Shown: positions 1 through 6,725, numbered from the stretch's first letter. The stretch is DNA of 9,339 bases from an uncultured Lacinutrix sp. (GCA_937916035.1 CALGIH010000215.1:1-9339), one strand, 5' to 3'. Notes: generated from the sequence alone by a model not told the origin. Numbers and translations are program-made.

Positions 1-148
1 GAAGGGATTTTTTGAAATTACCTTCGTCAATTTCTTTGGTATAATTCAGAGTAAAAAATTTGCTCGGTGATTTGTTGGGGTTACAAAAAAATGTTAGAAC
101 GAGGGTTATAATTATTATTAGATTGTAAAACACTTGAAGAAACGCCAT
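1..148 (-). CDS. Partial minus-strand frame with lipoprotein-like N-terminus, runs off left edge
   Basis: Read on the minus strand from an ATG at 148-146, the frame stays open for 49 codons to the window edge. It begins MAFLQVFYNL, then has a strongly hydrophobic run (IIIITLVLTFF, residues 11-21), a Cys at residue 22, and a polar stretch (NPNKSPSKFFTLNYTKEIDE). This looks like a lipoprotein signal peptide or a membrane anchor followed by an exported domain. No family was recognised. The first ten codons are the antisense of galactokinase coding sequence (about 119-148), so the present start is probably chimeric, created when a deletion joined this gene to the galK remnant near 111-120. The true start may be lost, and the gene may be dead or may use this new start. 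Nothing beyond position 1 can be judged. Confidence 0.4.
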   Translation of the reverse strand, partial: MAFLQVFYNLIIIITLVLTFFCNPNKSPSKFFTLNYTKEIDEGNFKKSL

Positions 149-702
149 TCAAAGTTGATTTTGAAGGTTACCAGATTGTCTTAATCAATACAAATGTAAA
201 GCATACTTTGGTTGATGCTGCTTATAATTATAGACGCCTGGTTTGCGAAAAAGTGGCTAAACTTTTAAACCTTGATGCTTTACGTGATGCAAACGAGTCT
301 GACTTGAGCAAAATTGAAAATCAAATCTTAGAATCAGAATATCAGAAAGCGCTGTACGTAGTTCAAGAAAATAGAAGAGTGCTTGAAGCGGCAGAGCAGT
401 TGAAAAACAACAACATAATTGCTCTTGGTAAATTATTGTTTGAATCTCATTATGGTTTACAACATCAATATGAAGTAAGTTGTAAAGAACTCGATTTTTT
501 AGTTGAACAAGCAAAAGTTAATACTGATGTTCTTGGGTCTAGAATGATGGGAGGAGGTTTTGGTGGTTGCACAATTAATCTCGTTAAATCTGAAAAAGCT
601 CAGGATTTCTCTAAAAAAACTACTGAATTATACAAATACAAATTTGGTTTTGATTGCTCTGTTTATTTTGTTGAACTTAGTCAAGGAACACATTTACTGT
701 AG
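112..702 (+). pseudogene. galK: Galactokinase, 5'-truncated remnant
   Basis: Galactokinase (GHMP kinase family) phosphorylates galactose to galactose-1-phosphate in the Leloir pathway. The frame encodes the C-terminal half. It shows DCKTLEETPF at the front, then the NTNVKHTLVDAAYNYRR segment, ENRRVLEAAEQL, ESHYGLQHQYEVSCKELD and the third GHMP motif LGSRMMGGGFGGCT, all in the usual order. About 196 residues remain of the roughly 380-390 normal for the family. The first GHMP motifs and the galactose-binding N-terminus are missing. An in-frame stop lies at 109-111, and the sequence before it has no galactokinase similarity in any frame, so the front was removed by a rearrangement and not by a point mutation. 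A TTG at 208 could in principle initiate a shorter fragment, but it could not be an active kinase. The reading frame of what is left is clean, which suggests a recent loss. Confidence 0.9.
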
Positions 703-1937
703 AGTTGTTTTTGGCACTTCTAAAATCTTTAAAAGTGAAGATGTCAAGAAAGTATAAATCTTTTGTAAGTGAGCCATATAAATAATCTCTGTCTTTCATC
801 ATTTCTCCCATTACCCATTCAAATTCGTTAAGCTTCATTTTATGGAAATTTCCAAAAAATAATAAATTCACTTTTTTGTCAGCGACATCTTGTTTGCTAA
901 ACTTCCCTTTAGTAACATTTGGTCGTGTTGCTAATACTGATAATACAATGGAAGCTACTGTAAATAATGTAAAAACTGCTGTTGGTAAAATAAGGTAATC
1001 ATTCGTTGGGTTATCTAATTTGGATACTAAATTGGATAAGACTAAAGAAATAATAATGGCATTTACAGACAATAGGATATTCGCCTTAGTATCTGCAATA
1101 TCGCTTAATGTAATGTGATTTCTAAGCGCTACTCTAAACATAGTTTCTATGCCACGTTCAGGTAATTCAATTTTATTTTAATTCCGCTTTTTTCTGTTTT
1201 AATTTTGAGCTTTCGAGCAATATTTTTTTGCACTTTTAATAATCGTGATAAATTCTTTCCCTTTCCATTATCCCAAATTGAAGAAGCTTCATTAGTGTAA
1301 AATCTGTGTTTAGAAGATAGAAAGTTGATGTTTTCAGCTAACCATTCAGCCTCAGTCAAACTTTTGTCACATGTTAATTCCTATTCTTTTCTTAAAAGCT
1401 CTGAAATATCTATATAATTTTTACTGCCAATATGAGCACAATCTGCATCACGAATAATTTTTTCTAATTGATTTGTTGGCTCATGATATATTTTAGTTGC
1501 TAAAATTAAATTACAAACAGGATAAATATCATCTTTAGAGCAGCCTTGTTCTGTTAAAAATGTAGATGCAATTTTTGCACTTTCATCTTCATGATTTTCA
1601 ATCTGTTTTGTATAACCTGTATCGTGCAACCATGCACTGAGGGCGAGATATTTTTTTTCAAGTTCACTTAACTTTGCAAGTTCTGCAAGCTCGTTCGCCT
1701 TTTCAACGACCCGTTGTGTATGTGCCAAATTATGATAGACAAACTTATTATCCAGCATCAATTTCGCCAATAAAAAGAAACATATTTTCGATACTTTGTC
1801 TTTCTTTAGAAATCGAATTTAAAACACTAAGTATTCAACATTAAATAAGATTTTTATGAGTTCAAATAAAAACCAAAACGCTTATCATTTAATAATTGAA
1901 CTGCAAATTTTTCGGTTTCAGCAATTAGGTTATCCAT
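677..1937 (-). pseudogene. HD phosphohydrolase - Pycsar effector (PycTM) fusion, multiply disrupted
   Basis: Four pieces of one gene lie on the minus strand. An N-terminal piece (1937-1881) reads MDNLIAETEKFAVQLLNDK. A 125-bp segment then interrupts it. An HD domain (1755-1384) follows, with YHNLAHTQRVV, LSAWLHDTGY (the HD pair) and RDADCAHIGS, the usual metal-binding pattern. A TAG at 1381-1383 replaces what is probably Trp in RKE-W-ELTCDKS, and the frame continues through the linker WLAENINFLSSKHRFY to about 1180. A 1-nt loss in the A/T run at 1171-1180 shifts the frame. The last piece (about 1170-746) includes ERGIETMFRVALRNH and two membrane helices (NILLSVNAIIISLVLSNL and LPTAVFTLFTVASIVLSVL). 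Homology stops after KDLYFL near 746, and the last 22 codons to 677 are foreign, partly antisense to the galK end. The membrane part resembles the PycTM (DUF5706) domain, whose defence relatives disrupt membranes on a cyclic-pyrimidine signal. No cyclase gene is adjacent. The protein is almost certainly not made intact. Confidence 0.85.
1756..1880. other. 125-bp insertion inside the HD-PycTM gene
   Basis: The codons for LLNDK end at 1881 and those for LDNKFVYHN resume at 1755. Joined directly they give a natural family sequence (LLNDKLDNKFVYHNLAHT), so the 125 bp between appears inserted. It is very AT-rich and has stops in all frames on the minus strand. It holds a small inverted repeat (TTCGAT at 1787-1792, ATCGAA at 1812-1817). 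Terminal inverted repeats, a clear target-site duplication and a coding remnant were not found. It could be a decayed short transposable element or filler left by a rearrangement. The boundaries depend on the inferred ancestral protein sequence. Confidence 0.4.
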
Positions 1938-2036
1938 AATTAATAATCTGATTTTAAGTAAAAATACTAAACTTTATTTAACAAGGATATTTGTCGTAAA
2001 TTTTATAACTACTTTCAGATTTTCCATATAAATGTA

Positions 2037-2072
2037 TTTGTAATGATTTAAAGGATATTTCGACTATATTTA
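2037..2072 (+). promoter_or_regulatory. Possible promoter for the msrB-msrA operon
   Basis: TATATTTA at 2065-2072 matches seven of the eight positions of the Bacteroidota -7 element TAnnTTTG if the last base is allowed to vary. A TTTG at 2037-2040 could be the -33 element, but the 24-nt spacing is a little long. The implied start of transcription would give a leader of about 40 nt ending in the A-rich stretch before the msrB ATG. The 179 bp between 1938 and 2116 hold nothing else I can name. They also contained the divergent promoter of the HD-PycTM gene, which I could not place. Tentative. Confidence 0.2.
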
Positions 2073-2116
2073 TGTTGAAAAGAACAGTTATTAACTAAAA
2101 AAAAGGAAACAAAAAT

Positions 2117-2578
2117 ATGCTTACTTGGAAAGAAATAATCAATTTTTCTGTAAAAGGAAATCCAACTCCAGACAGACGTGTTGTAAAATCAGATGATGAA
2201 TGGAGAGCTCAGTTAACTCCAGAGCAATTTAGAATCACAAGACAAAAAGGAACAGAAGCACCACATAGTGGAGCGCTCTGTAGTATTCATGATGAAGGTC
2301 AATACAATTGTGTGTGTTGTAATGCACCGTTATTCGATTCCACCATTAAATTCAGTTCTAGTTCTGGTTGGCCAAGTTTTACACAACCAATAAAAGAGAA
2401 CGCGATTAAACATGAAAAAGATTCAAGTTTTGGGATGGTTCGCGTTGAGGTAATGTGCAATACATGTGATGGTCATTTAGGACATGTGTTTCCTGATGGG
2501 CCAGAACCAAGCGGATTGCGTTATTGCATTAATTCGGAATCTATGCAATTAAACAAGGAGGTTGCGCATGGCAAGTAA
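2117..2578 (+). CDS. msrB: Peptide-methionine (R)-S-oxide reductase MsrB
   Basis: Cytoplasmic repair enzyme that reduces the R-epimer of methionine sulfoxide in proteins. The 153-residue length is normal for a stand-alone MsrB. An N-terminal helix region (SDDEWRAQLTPEQFRITRQKGTEAPHSG) is followed by the zinc-binding pairs C65/C68 (YNCVCCNAPLF) and C114/C117 (VMCNTC), the SSSGWPSF loop, the GHLGHVF motif (about 119-125) and RYCINS with the catalytic C137. C55 is a likely resolving cysteine. There is no signal peptide. The ATG at 2117 follows an A-rich leader (AAAAAAAAGGAAACAAAAAT), typical of translation starts in Bacteroidota. It is the first gene of an operon with msrA, which it overlaps by 11 bp, so both sulfoxide epimers are handled by one transcript. 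Confidence 0.96.
   Translation: MLTWKEIINFSVKGNPTPDRRVVKSDDEWRAQLTPEQFRITRQKGTEAPHSGALCSIHDEGQYNCVCCNAPLFDSTIKFSSSSGWPSFTQPIKENAIKHEKDSSFGMVRVEVMCNTCDGHLGHVFPDGPEPSGLRYCINSESMQLNKEVAHGK
2555..2561 (+). promoter_or_regulatory. Shine-Dalgarno sequence deciding the msrA start
   Basis: AAGGAGG lies 6 nt before the ATG at 2568, inside the last codons of msrB (Asn-Lys-Glu-Val). It favours that ATG over the in-frame TTG at 2562, which is too close to be served by it. Strong sites like this are uncommon in Bacteroidota. It may help reinitiation by ribosomes ending msrB ten bases downstream. Confidence 0.6.
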
Positions 2579-3107
2579 AAACTTCCAATTAGCAACATTT
2601 GGAGGAGGCTGCTTTTGGTGTACAGAAGCGGTGATTCAAGAAGTTAAGGGTGTAGAAAAAGTGATTTCTGGATATTCTGGAGGAAGTGTTCCAGGTAAAC
2701 CAACGTATCGTGAAATCTGTTCTGGCCTAACTGGTCATGCCGAAGTTGTTCAAGTCACTTTTGATGCAAATGTAATATCATATGAAGATATTTTAGTCAT
2801 TTTTATGACCACACATGATCCTACTACCTTGAATAGACAAGGCGCAGATAGAGGAACACAATATCGTTCTGTTATTTATTTTCATAATAAAGAACAGAAA
2901 GAAATTGCTGAAGTTGTTGTAAAAGAGGTTACTCCTTATTATGAGAACCCTGTAGTAACAGAAATATCGCCTTTAGATGTTTTTTATGAAGCTGAAAAAG
3001 AGCATCAAGATTACTATAGAAATAATCAACAACAGGGTTACTGTAGTTTTGTGATTACACCGAAATTGGCGAAGCTTCGCAAACTTAATGCTGATAAGTT
3101 GAAATGA
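2568..3107 (+). CDS. msrA: Peptide-methionine (S)-S-oxide reductase MsrA
   Basis: Reduces the S-epimer of methionine sulfoxide, free or in protein, complementing MsrB. Taken from the ATG at 2568 it is 179 residues, usual for bacterial MsrA. The catalytic motif is at the front: FGGGCFWCTEAV with nucleophile C15 (C18 also present). It is followed by SGYSGG, PTYREICSGLTGHAEVVQV, the THDPTTLNRQGADRGTQYRSVIY block, and EKEHQDYY. The C-terminal GYC supplies a likely resolving cysteine. There is no signal peptide, so it is cytoplasmic. The start was chosen because AAGGAGG sits 6 nt upstream and the protein then begins directly at the family core. A TTG six bases earlier would add only two residues. 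The start of the gene overlaps the msrB end, and the glutaredoxin-like gene follows after 1 bp. Confidence 0.96.
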   Translation: MASKNFQLATFGGGCFWCTEAVIQEVKGVEKVISGYSGGSVPGKPTYREICSGLTGHAEVVQVTFDANVISYEDILVIFMTTHDPTTLNRQGADRGTQYRSVIYFHNKEQKEIAEVVVKEVTPYYENPVVTEISPLDVFYEAEKEHQDYYRNNQQQGYCSFVITPKLAKLRKLNADKLK

Positions 3108-3108
3108 A

Positions 3109-3375
3109 ATGACATCAAAAATTAAAATTTATGGCACCGAAAGATGCCATAAAACGAAATACTATCAAGAGTTTTTAAAAGATAAAAATGTTGATTTCAC
3201 GTTTTTATATGTTGAAAAAAATGAAGGTTTCGCTCAGGAATTAAAAGGATTATATGAAAGTGAGAAACTTAATTTTCCGACAATAACAATTGGTAGTAAG
3301 AAACTTCGAAATCCAAGTAAGGAAGAACTAGAGAAAAGTCTAAATAATTGCACCCAACGGGGGTTATCATTATAA
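3109..3375 (+). CDS. Glutaredoxin-like protein, monothiol, with altered C-terminus
   Basis: A small (88-residue) thioredoxin-fold protein. The beta-strand start KIKIYGTERCHKT, the strand DFTFLYVEKN, and the LNFPTITIGSKKLRNPSKEEL segment with its cis-proline FPT match the glutaredoxin/NrdH type. The active site is C13-H-K-T, so only one cysteine is present where classical glutaredoxins have CPYC. This suggests a monothiol or non-redox role. It is the third gene of the msrB-msrA operon, with a 1-bp gap after msrA, which would fit supplying or sensing reducing power for the Msr enzymes, though that is inference. The natural protein probably ended soon after KSLNN. The last residues (CTQRGLSL, stop at 3373-3375) run across the junction with the neighbouring pseudogene, whose sequence begins by 3363, so the tail is likely chimeric. 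The core domain is complete. Confidence 0.75.
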   Translation: MTSKIKIYGTERCHKTKYYQEFLKDKNVDFTFLYVEKNEGFAQELKGLYESEKLNFPTITIGSKKLRNPSKEELEKSLNNCTQRGLSL

Positions 3376-3838
3376 TGAAAAAAGGCTTCACAATCAAAAT
3401 GCATTTTGTTTTTTACAGGTGGAAATTGTTTCTGTTCAGAATAAAAAAATGAAATTTCCAAAACATCAATACCTCCTGAGGATTTAAGCGAATCATTCAT
3501 CACTTTTAAAATCACAAGGTTTTTGCGCTTGTTTTCATTATTTCCAAAATCACCAATATATAAATTACCAGACTTGTCTGAAGCTAAGTCTTCCCAATCA
3601 TGGTTTTTTGCTTTAATATTTACTTGTTTTTTAATGGTCCAAGAGAATCCAAACCACATAAAATAGATTTGTTATCACTATCATTTATCATTCAAATTAA
3701 AGCAGAGTTGTTCGCTTTTTCAATACCTGAAGCTTCACTTAATGTTCTTGGTAAATCTGTAACAACTGTTAAATTCCCAGTGTTGCAAGACACCAAGGCA
3801 AAAGAGATAATAATTAATAAGCGAATTTGTAAAATCAT
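3363..3838 (-). pseudogene. Bacteroidota lipoprotein (NHDWEDL / GNLYIGDFGNN family), disrupted
   Basis: On the minus strand an ATG at 3838 starts MILQIRLLIIISFALVSC, a lipoprotein signal peptide with Cys18 in an LVSC lipobox. TVVTDLPRTLSEASGIEKA follows. A TGA at 3692-3694 interrupts it where the family would have Trp (ALI-W-MINDS). At 3636-3637 the frame shifts by one lost base, after MINDSDNKSILCGLDSLG. It then reads IKKQVNIKAKNHDWEDLA, then DKSGNLYIGDFGNNENKRK, and HFDCEAFFHYNDN. Homology ends at about 3363, so only the first 165 or so codons remain of what I recall as a longer secreted, probably beta-propeller-like lipoprotein. The family's function is unknown to me. The 426-nt frame still open here continues antisense into the glutaredoxin-like gene, and that extension is not real. 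The three lesions make it clearly inactive. Confidence 0.8.
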
Positions 3839-3928
3839 AGTTTTTAAGTGTAGAAACCAATATAATAACTTAAATTAAAAATCATAAACTATTTGAAGAA
3901 TATTATAGATAGCCAGTTCTGATTTTAA

Positions 3929-3936
3929 TAGTTTTG
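3929..3936 (+). promoter_or_regulatory. Candidate -7 promoter element for the tesB-led operon
   Basis: TAGTTTTG is an exact match to the Bacteroidota -7 consensus TAnnTTTG. It lies 25 bp before the ATG at 3962, giving a short leader of about 19 nt. A good -33 TTTG at the proper distance was not seen; the nearest, at 3892-3895, is too far upstream. It is the only such match in the 123 bp before the first gene of the long plus-strand operon. Confidence 0.4.
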
Positions 3937-3961
3937 ATGAATAATAACACAATATAGTTTT

Positions 3962-4825
3962 ATGACGTCAGTTGATGATTTACTCAATCTTTTAATATTA
4001 GAAAAGATAAAAGAAAATGAGTTTAATGGAATAAGTAAAACAGTTGGTAGCCCAAATGTTTTTGGAGGTCAAGTGCTGGCACAAGCCATTAATGCAGCAT
4101 CTAGAACAATCACCAATGGAAGAGTTTTACACTCTATGCATTCCTATTTTTTAGAAGCAGGAAATTTAGAATTACCAATAACATATAATGTAAGTATTGT
4201 AAGAGATGGAGGGAGTTTTTCTGTGAGAAGAGTAACAGCACATCAAAAAGAAACCACTATTTTTATTTTATCTGCATCGTTTCATAAAATGGAAAAGGGT
4301 TATAGCCATCAAATGACAATGAAACCTGATATAAAACAACCTGAAGAATTGTTAAGTTGGTCAGACATATACCATCAATTTGGTGATTTTTTACCTAAAC
4401 ATGTGAAATCTTTTTTAGAAATTGAACGACCAGTAGAGTTTAAGCCTACAGAAATTATAAATCCATTAGAGCGAAAAGATTTACCACCATTTAATGATGT
4501 TTGGTTTAAATTAAAAGGGGAGATGAAAGATTTAGACCTAGCAACTAAGCAGCAAATTTTGACCTATATTTCTGACTATAATATTTTGGCGTCAGCGTTA
4601 AACCCTCATGCTAGTTTAGCACATTTTGGCAACACGCAAACTGCAAGTTTAGATCATTCTATGTGGTATTTTAGAGATTTTGATTTTAACGATTGGTTGC
4701 TTTTTTCTATCGAATCTCCAAATGCATCTAATGCTAGAGGTTTTGCTAGAGGTCATATTTATACAAGAGAAGGAGAATTAATTGCATCAGTGGCACAAGA
4801 AGGTTTAATGAGACCTAATAATTAA
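3962..4825 (+). CDS. tesB: Acyl-CoA thioesterase II (TesB family)
   Basis: Hydrolyses medium and long acyl-CoAs to free fatty acid and CoA in the cytoplasm. At 287 residues it has the full double-hotdog length of TesB. The first hotdog holds PNVFGGQVLAQAINAA (31-46), LHSMHSYFLEAGN and IVRDGGSFSVRRVTAHQ (about 79-95). The second holds YISDYNILASAL, TASLDHSMWYFRDF, ESPNASNARGFARGHIYT and SVAQEGLMR. The Asp-Thr-Gln triad known from E. coli TesB maps to D205, S229 and Q279, with Ser replacing Thr, a conservative hydroxyl swap. It is the first gene of an operon. The next gene starts 2 bp after the stop. Its start is fixed by the family N-terminus beginning within a few residues of the ATG. Confidence 0.94.
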   Translation: MTSVDDLLNLLILEKIKENEFNGISKTVGSPNVFGGQVLAQAINAASRTITNGRVLHSMHSYFLEAGNLELPITYNVSIVRDGGSFSVRRVTAHQKETTIFILSASFHKMEKGYSHQMTMKPDIKQPEELLSWSDIYHQFGDFLPKHVKSFLEIERPVEFKPTEIINPLERKDLPPFNDVWFKLKGEMKDLDLATKQQILTYISDYNILASALNPHASLAHFGNTQTASLDHSMWYFRDFDFNDWLLFSIESPNASNARGFARGHIYTREGELIASVAQEGLMRPNN

Positions 4826-4827
4826 TA

Positions 4828-5517
4828 ATGAAACATGAAATTCTAAAAATGGGACATCGCGGAGCCAAAGGTTATGTTGCCGAAAACACAATTGAATCCA
4901 TTCAAAAAGCACTAGATTTTGTTGTAGATGGGATCGAAATAGACGTGCATTTATGCGCTTCAGGAGAACTGGTTGTATTCCATGATTTTACTTTGGATAG
5001 AATGACTAATGGTACAGGAGAAGTAAGTAAATTGTCGCTTTCGGAATTAAAAGAATTGAAAGTAGCCAACGAATTTCAAATCCCAACACTAGAAGAAGTT
5101 TTGAACCTAATTGATAAAAATTATCTCCTCAATATTGAGATTAAAGGAAAAAATACAGCATCAAAAAGTGTTGAAATAATTCAGTATTATATTCAAAATA
5201 AAGGCTGGAATTATAATAATTTTATAGTATCAAGTTTTCAACATCATGAGTTGGAAGCTGTTTTTAATCTAGACAAAAACATACCATTAGGAGTTTTAAC
5301 TAAAGCGAACATAGACGATGCAATAGAGTTTGCTAAAACAATTAGCGCGATTGCAATTCATCCCAATGCAGCAATTGTGACTAAAACTAATGTGCAAAAA
5401 GCACAAAATTTGGGCTATAAAGTTAATGTTTGGACGGTTAATGATGTTGATGAAATAAAACGCATGAAAAGGTATAATGTTGATGCGATCCTCTCAGATT
5501 TTCCAGATAGATTATGA
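4828..5517 (+). CDS. Glycerophosphodiester phosphodiesterase (GDPD family)
   Basis: Metal-dependent TIM-barrel enzyme that splits glycerophosphodiesters from phospholipid breakdown into glycerol-3-phosphate and an alcohol. At 229 residues and with no signal peptide, it matches the short cytoplasmic UgpQ-like type. Visible signatures are GHRGAKG with H10, AENT (18-21), DGIEIDV with metal ligands E37 and D39, VVFHDFTLDRMTNGTG with catalytic H52, and NIEIKG (E104, K106). The C-terminal barrel strand VNVWTVN and the DAILSDFPDRL end are typical. It starts 2 bp after tesB and its stop overlaps the next start by 4 bp (ATGA), so it is translationally coupled. Substrate cannot be read from the sequence. 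Confidence 0.94.
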   Translation: MKHEILKMGHRGAKGYVAENTIESIQKALDFVVDGIEIDVHLCASGELVVFHDFTLDRMTNGTGEVSKLSLSELKELKVANEFQIPTLEEVLNLIDKNYLLNIEIKGKNTASKSVEIIQYYIQNKGWNYNNFIVSSFQHHELEAVFNLDKNIPLGVLTKANIDDAIEFAKTISAIAIHPNAAIVTKTNVQKAQNLGYKVNVWTVNDVDEIKRMKRYNVDAILSDFPDRL

Positions 5518-6725
5518 TAAAAAAAGACGTCATTGTGGTTGGAGGTGGAGCTGCTGGATTTTTTGCAGCGATCAATATTGCTGAGCAAAATCCGAAGTTA
5601 AAGGTTGCCATTTTAGAACGTGGTAAAGAAGGCTTACAAAAAGTTAGAATTTCAGGTGGAGGACGATGTAATGTTGCACATGCCGAATTTATTCCTTCAG
5701 AATTAGTACTCAATTACCCACGAGGTGAAAAAGAATTATTAGGGCCTTTTCATCAGTTTATGACTGGAGACACCATTGAGTGGTTTGAAAAACGAGGAGT
5801 GGAGTTGAAGATTGAAGAAGATGGTAGAATGTTTCCTATATCAAATTCATCACAAACTATTATTGATTGTTTTTTAAACGAAGCTAAAAAACATAAGGTA
5901 GAGGTGTTGTATAATCATTCTGTAAAATCCATTCAAAAGGAAGAAAACCTATGGAATTTGGAAGCTTCTCAAGGCGATTTTTCTGCAGAAAAACTACTCA
6001 TAGCCACAGGGAGTAATCCTAAAATCTGGAAGTTACTTGAAAATTTAGGACACACCATTTCACAACCTGTTCCATCACTATTTACTTTCGATATAAAAGA
6101 CGAACGCATCAAAGATATTCCTGGAGTTGTGGCTTTAAATGTTGAGATTAAAGTTTTAGGAACCGATTTATGGAGCGAAGGACCTTTATTGATTACACAT
6201 GTTGGCATGAGCGCTCCATCCATTTTAAAACTATCTGCTTTTGGAGCGATAGAATTGGCAAAACGAAATTATAACTTTGAGATTGAAGTTGATTTTATCA
6301 GACAAGCATTCGATGATTGTTTGGATTTGTTGAAAGAACTAAAACACGAATTAGCAAAGAAATCAGTTTTTAAATCTACCCAATTTGAGTTGCCAAAGCG
6401 TTTATGGCATAAACTGGTTGTAGCTTCAGATATGGATAAAGAAACGCGATGGGCAGATTTAAACCGACAACAATTAGAAAATTTAGCTTCACAACTAACA
6501 CAAGCTGTTTTTAAAGTTGATGGAAAAAGCACATTTAAAGAAGAATTCGTCACAGCTGGAGGAATAGATTTAAAAGAAATCAATTTTAAAACCTTTGAAA
6601 GTAAATTGCACAGCAATTTGTATTTTGCTGGAGAGATTATAAATGTAGATGCTGTAACTGGAGGATTTAACTTTCAGAATGCCTGGACAGGAGCTTATAT
6701 TGTGGCTAAATCAATTTCAGAATGA
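5514..6725 (+). CDS. FAD-dependent oxidoreductase, HI0933 / YhiN (BaiN-RdsA) family
   Basis: A 403-residue flavoprotein, normal for the family. The N-terminal FAD-binding fold has VIVVGGGAAGFFAAI (Rossmann glycines G10, G12, G15) with E35 at the end of the second strand. The family signature KVRISGGGRCNVAH (43-56) follows. The middle has GRMFPISNSSQTIID and LLIATGSNPKIW. The C-terminus has FVTAGGIDLKEI, then a YFAGEIIN segment and VTGGFNFQNAWTGAY, closing the FAD site. It is soluble, with no signal peptide. Relatives are often labelled aminoacetone oxidase or NAD(P)/FAD-dependent oxidoreductase, and the physiological substrate of most members is not settled. It overlaps both neighbours by 4 bp (ATGA at 5514 and 6722), so it sits in the middle of a tightly coupled operon. 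Confidence 0.93.
   Translation: MIKKDVIVVGGGAAGFFAAINIAEQNPKLKVAILERGKEGLQKVRISGGGRCNVAHAEFIPSELVLNYPRGEKELLGPFHQFMTGDTIEWFEKRGVELKIEEDGRMFPISNSSQTIIDCFLNEAKKHKVEVLYNHSVKSIQKEENLWNLEASQGDFSAEKLLIATGSNPKIWKLLENLGHTISQPVPSLFTFDIKDERIKDIPGVVALNVEIKVLGTDLWSEGPLLITHVGMSAPSILKLSAFGAIELAKRNYNFEIEVDFIRQAFDDCLDLLKELKHELAKKSVFKSTQFELPKRLWHKLVVASDMDKETRWADLNRQQLENLASQLTQAVFKVDGKSTFKEEFVTAGGIDLKEINFKTFESKLHSNLYFAGEIINVDAVTGGFNFQNAWTGAYIVAKSISE

Noticed and set aside
208..702. Independent small gene starting at TTG 208
   Set aside because: Galactokinase similarity continues upstream in the same frame to about 121, so this is the middle of a truncated galK and not a new gene.
703..745. Terminator between the convergent galK and HD-PycTM remnants
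   Set aside because: No stable hairpin with a T-run was seen; the stretch appears to be a deletion junction.
1381..1383. TAG in the HD-PycTM gene as a possible recoded stop
   Set aside because: The same gene also has an insertion, a frameshift and a lost end, so simple decay explains it better than readthrough.
1856..1939. Small plus-strand frame of 27 codons starting MSSNKNQNAY
   Set aside because: It is antisense to the N-terminal codons of the HD-PycTM gene and starts inside the inserted 125 bp; nothing supports translation.
2562..2567. TTG at 2562 as the msrA start
   Set aside because: It lies right beside the AAGGAGG site, too close for its use, while the ATG at 2568 has proper spacing.
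3600..3878. 92-codon plus-strand frame across the lipoprotein pseudogene
   Set aside because: It is antisense to a region with clear minus-strand protein similarity and its own translation has no family features.
5438..6616. Minus-strand frames opposite the GDPD and flavoprotein genes
   Set aside because: They overlap strongly supported plus-strand genes and show no recognisable domains.
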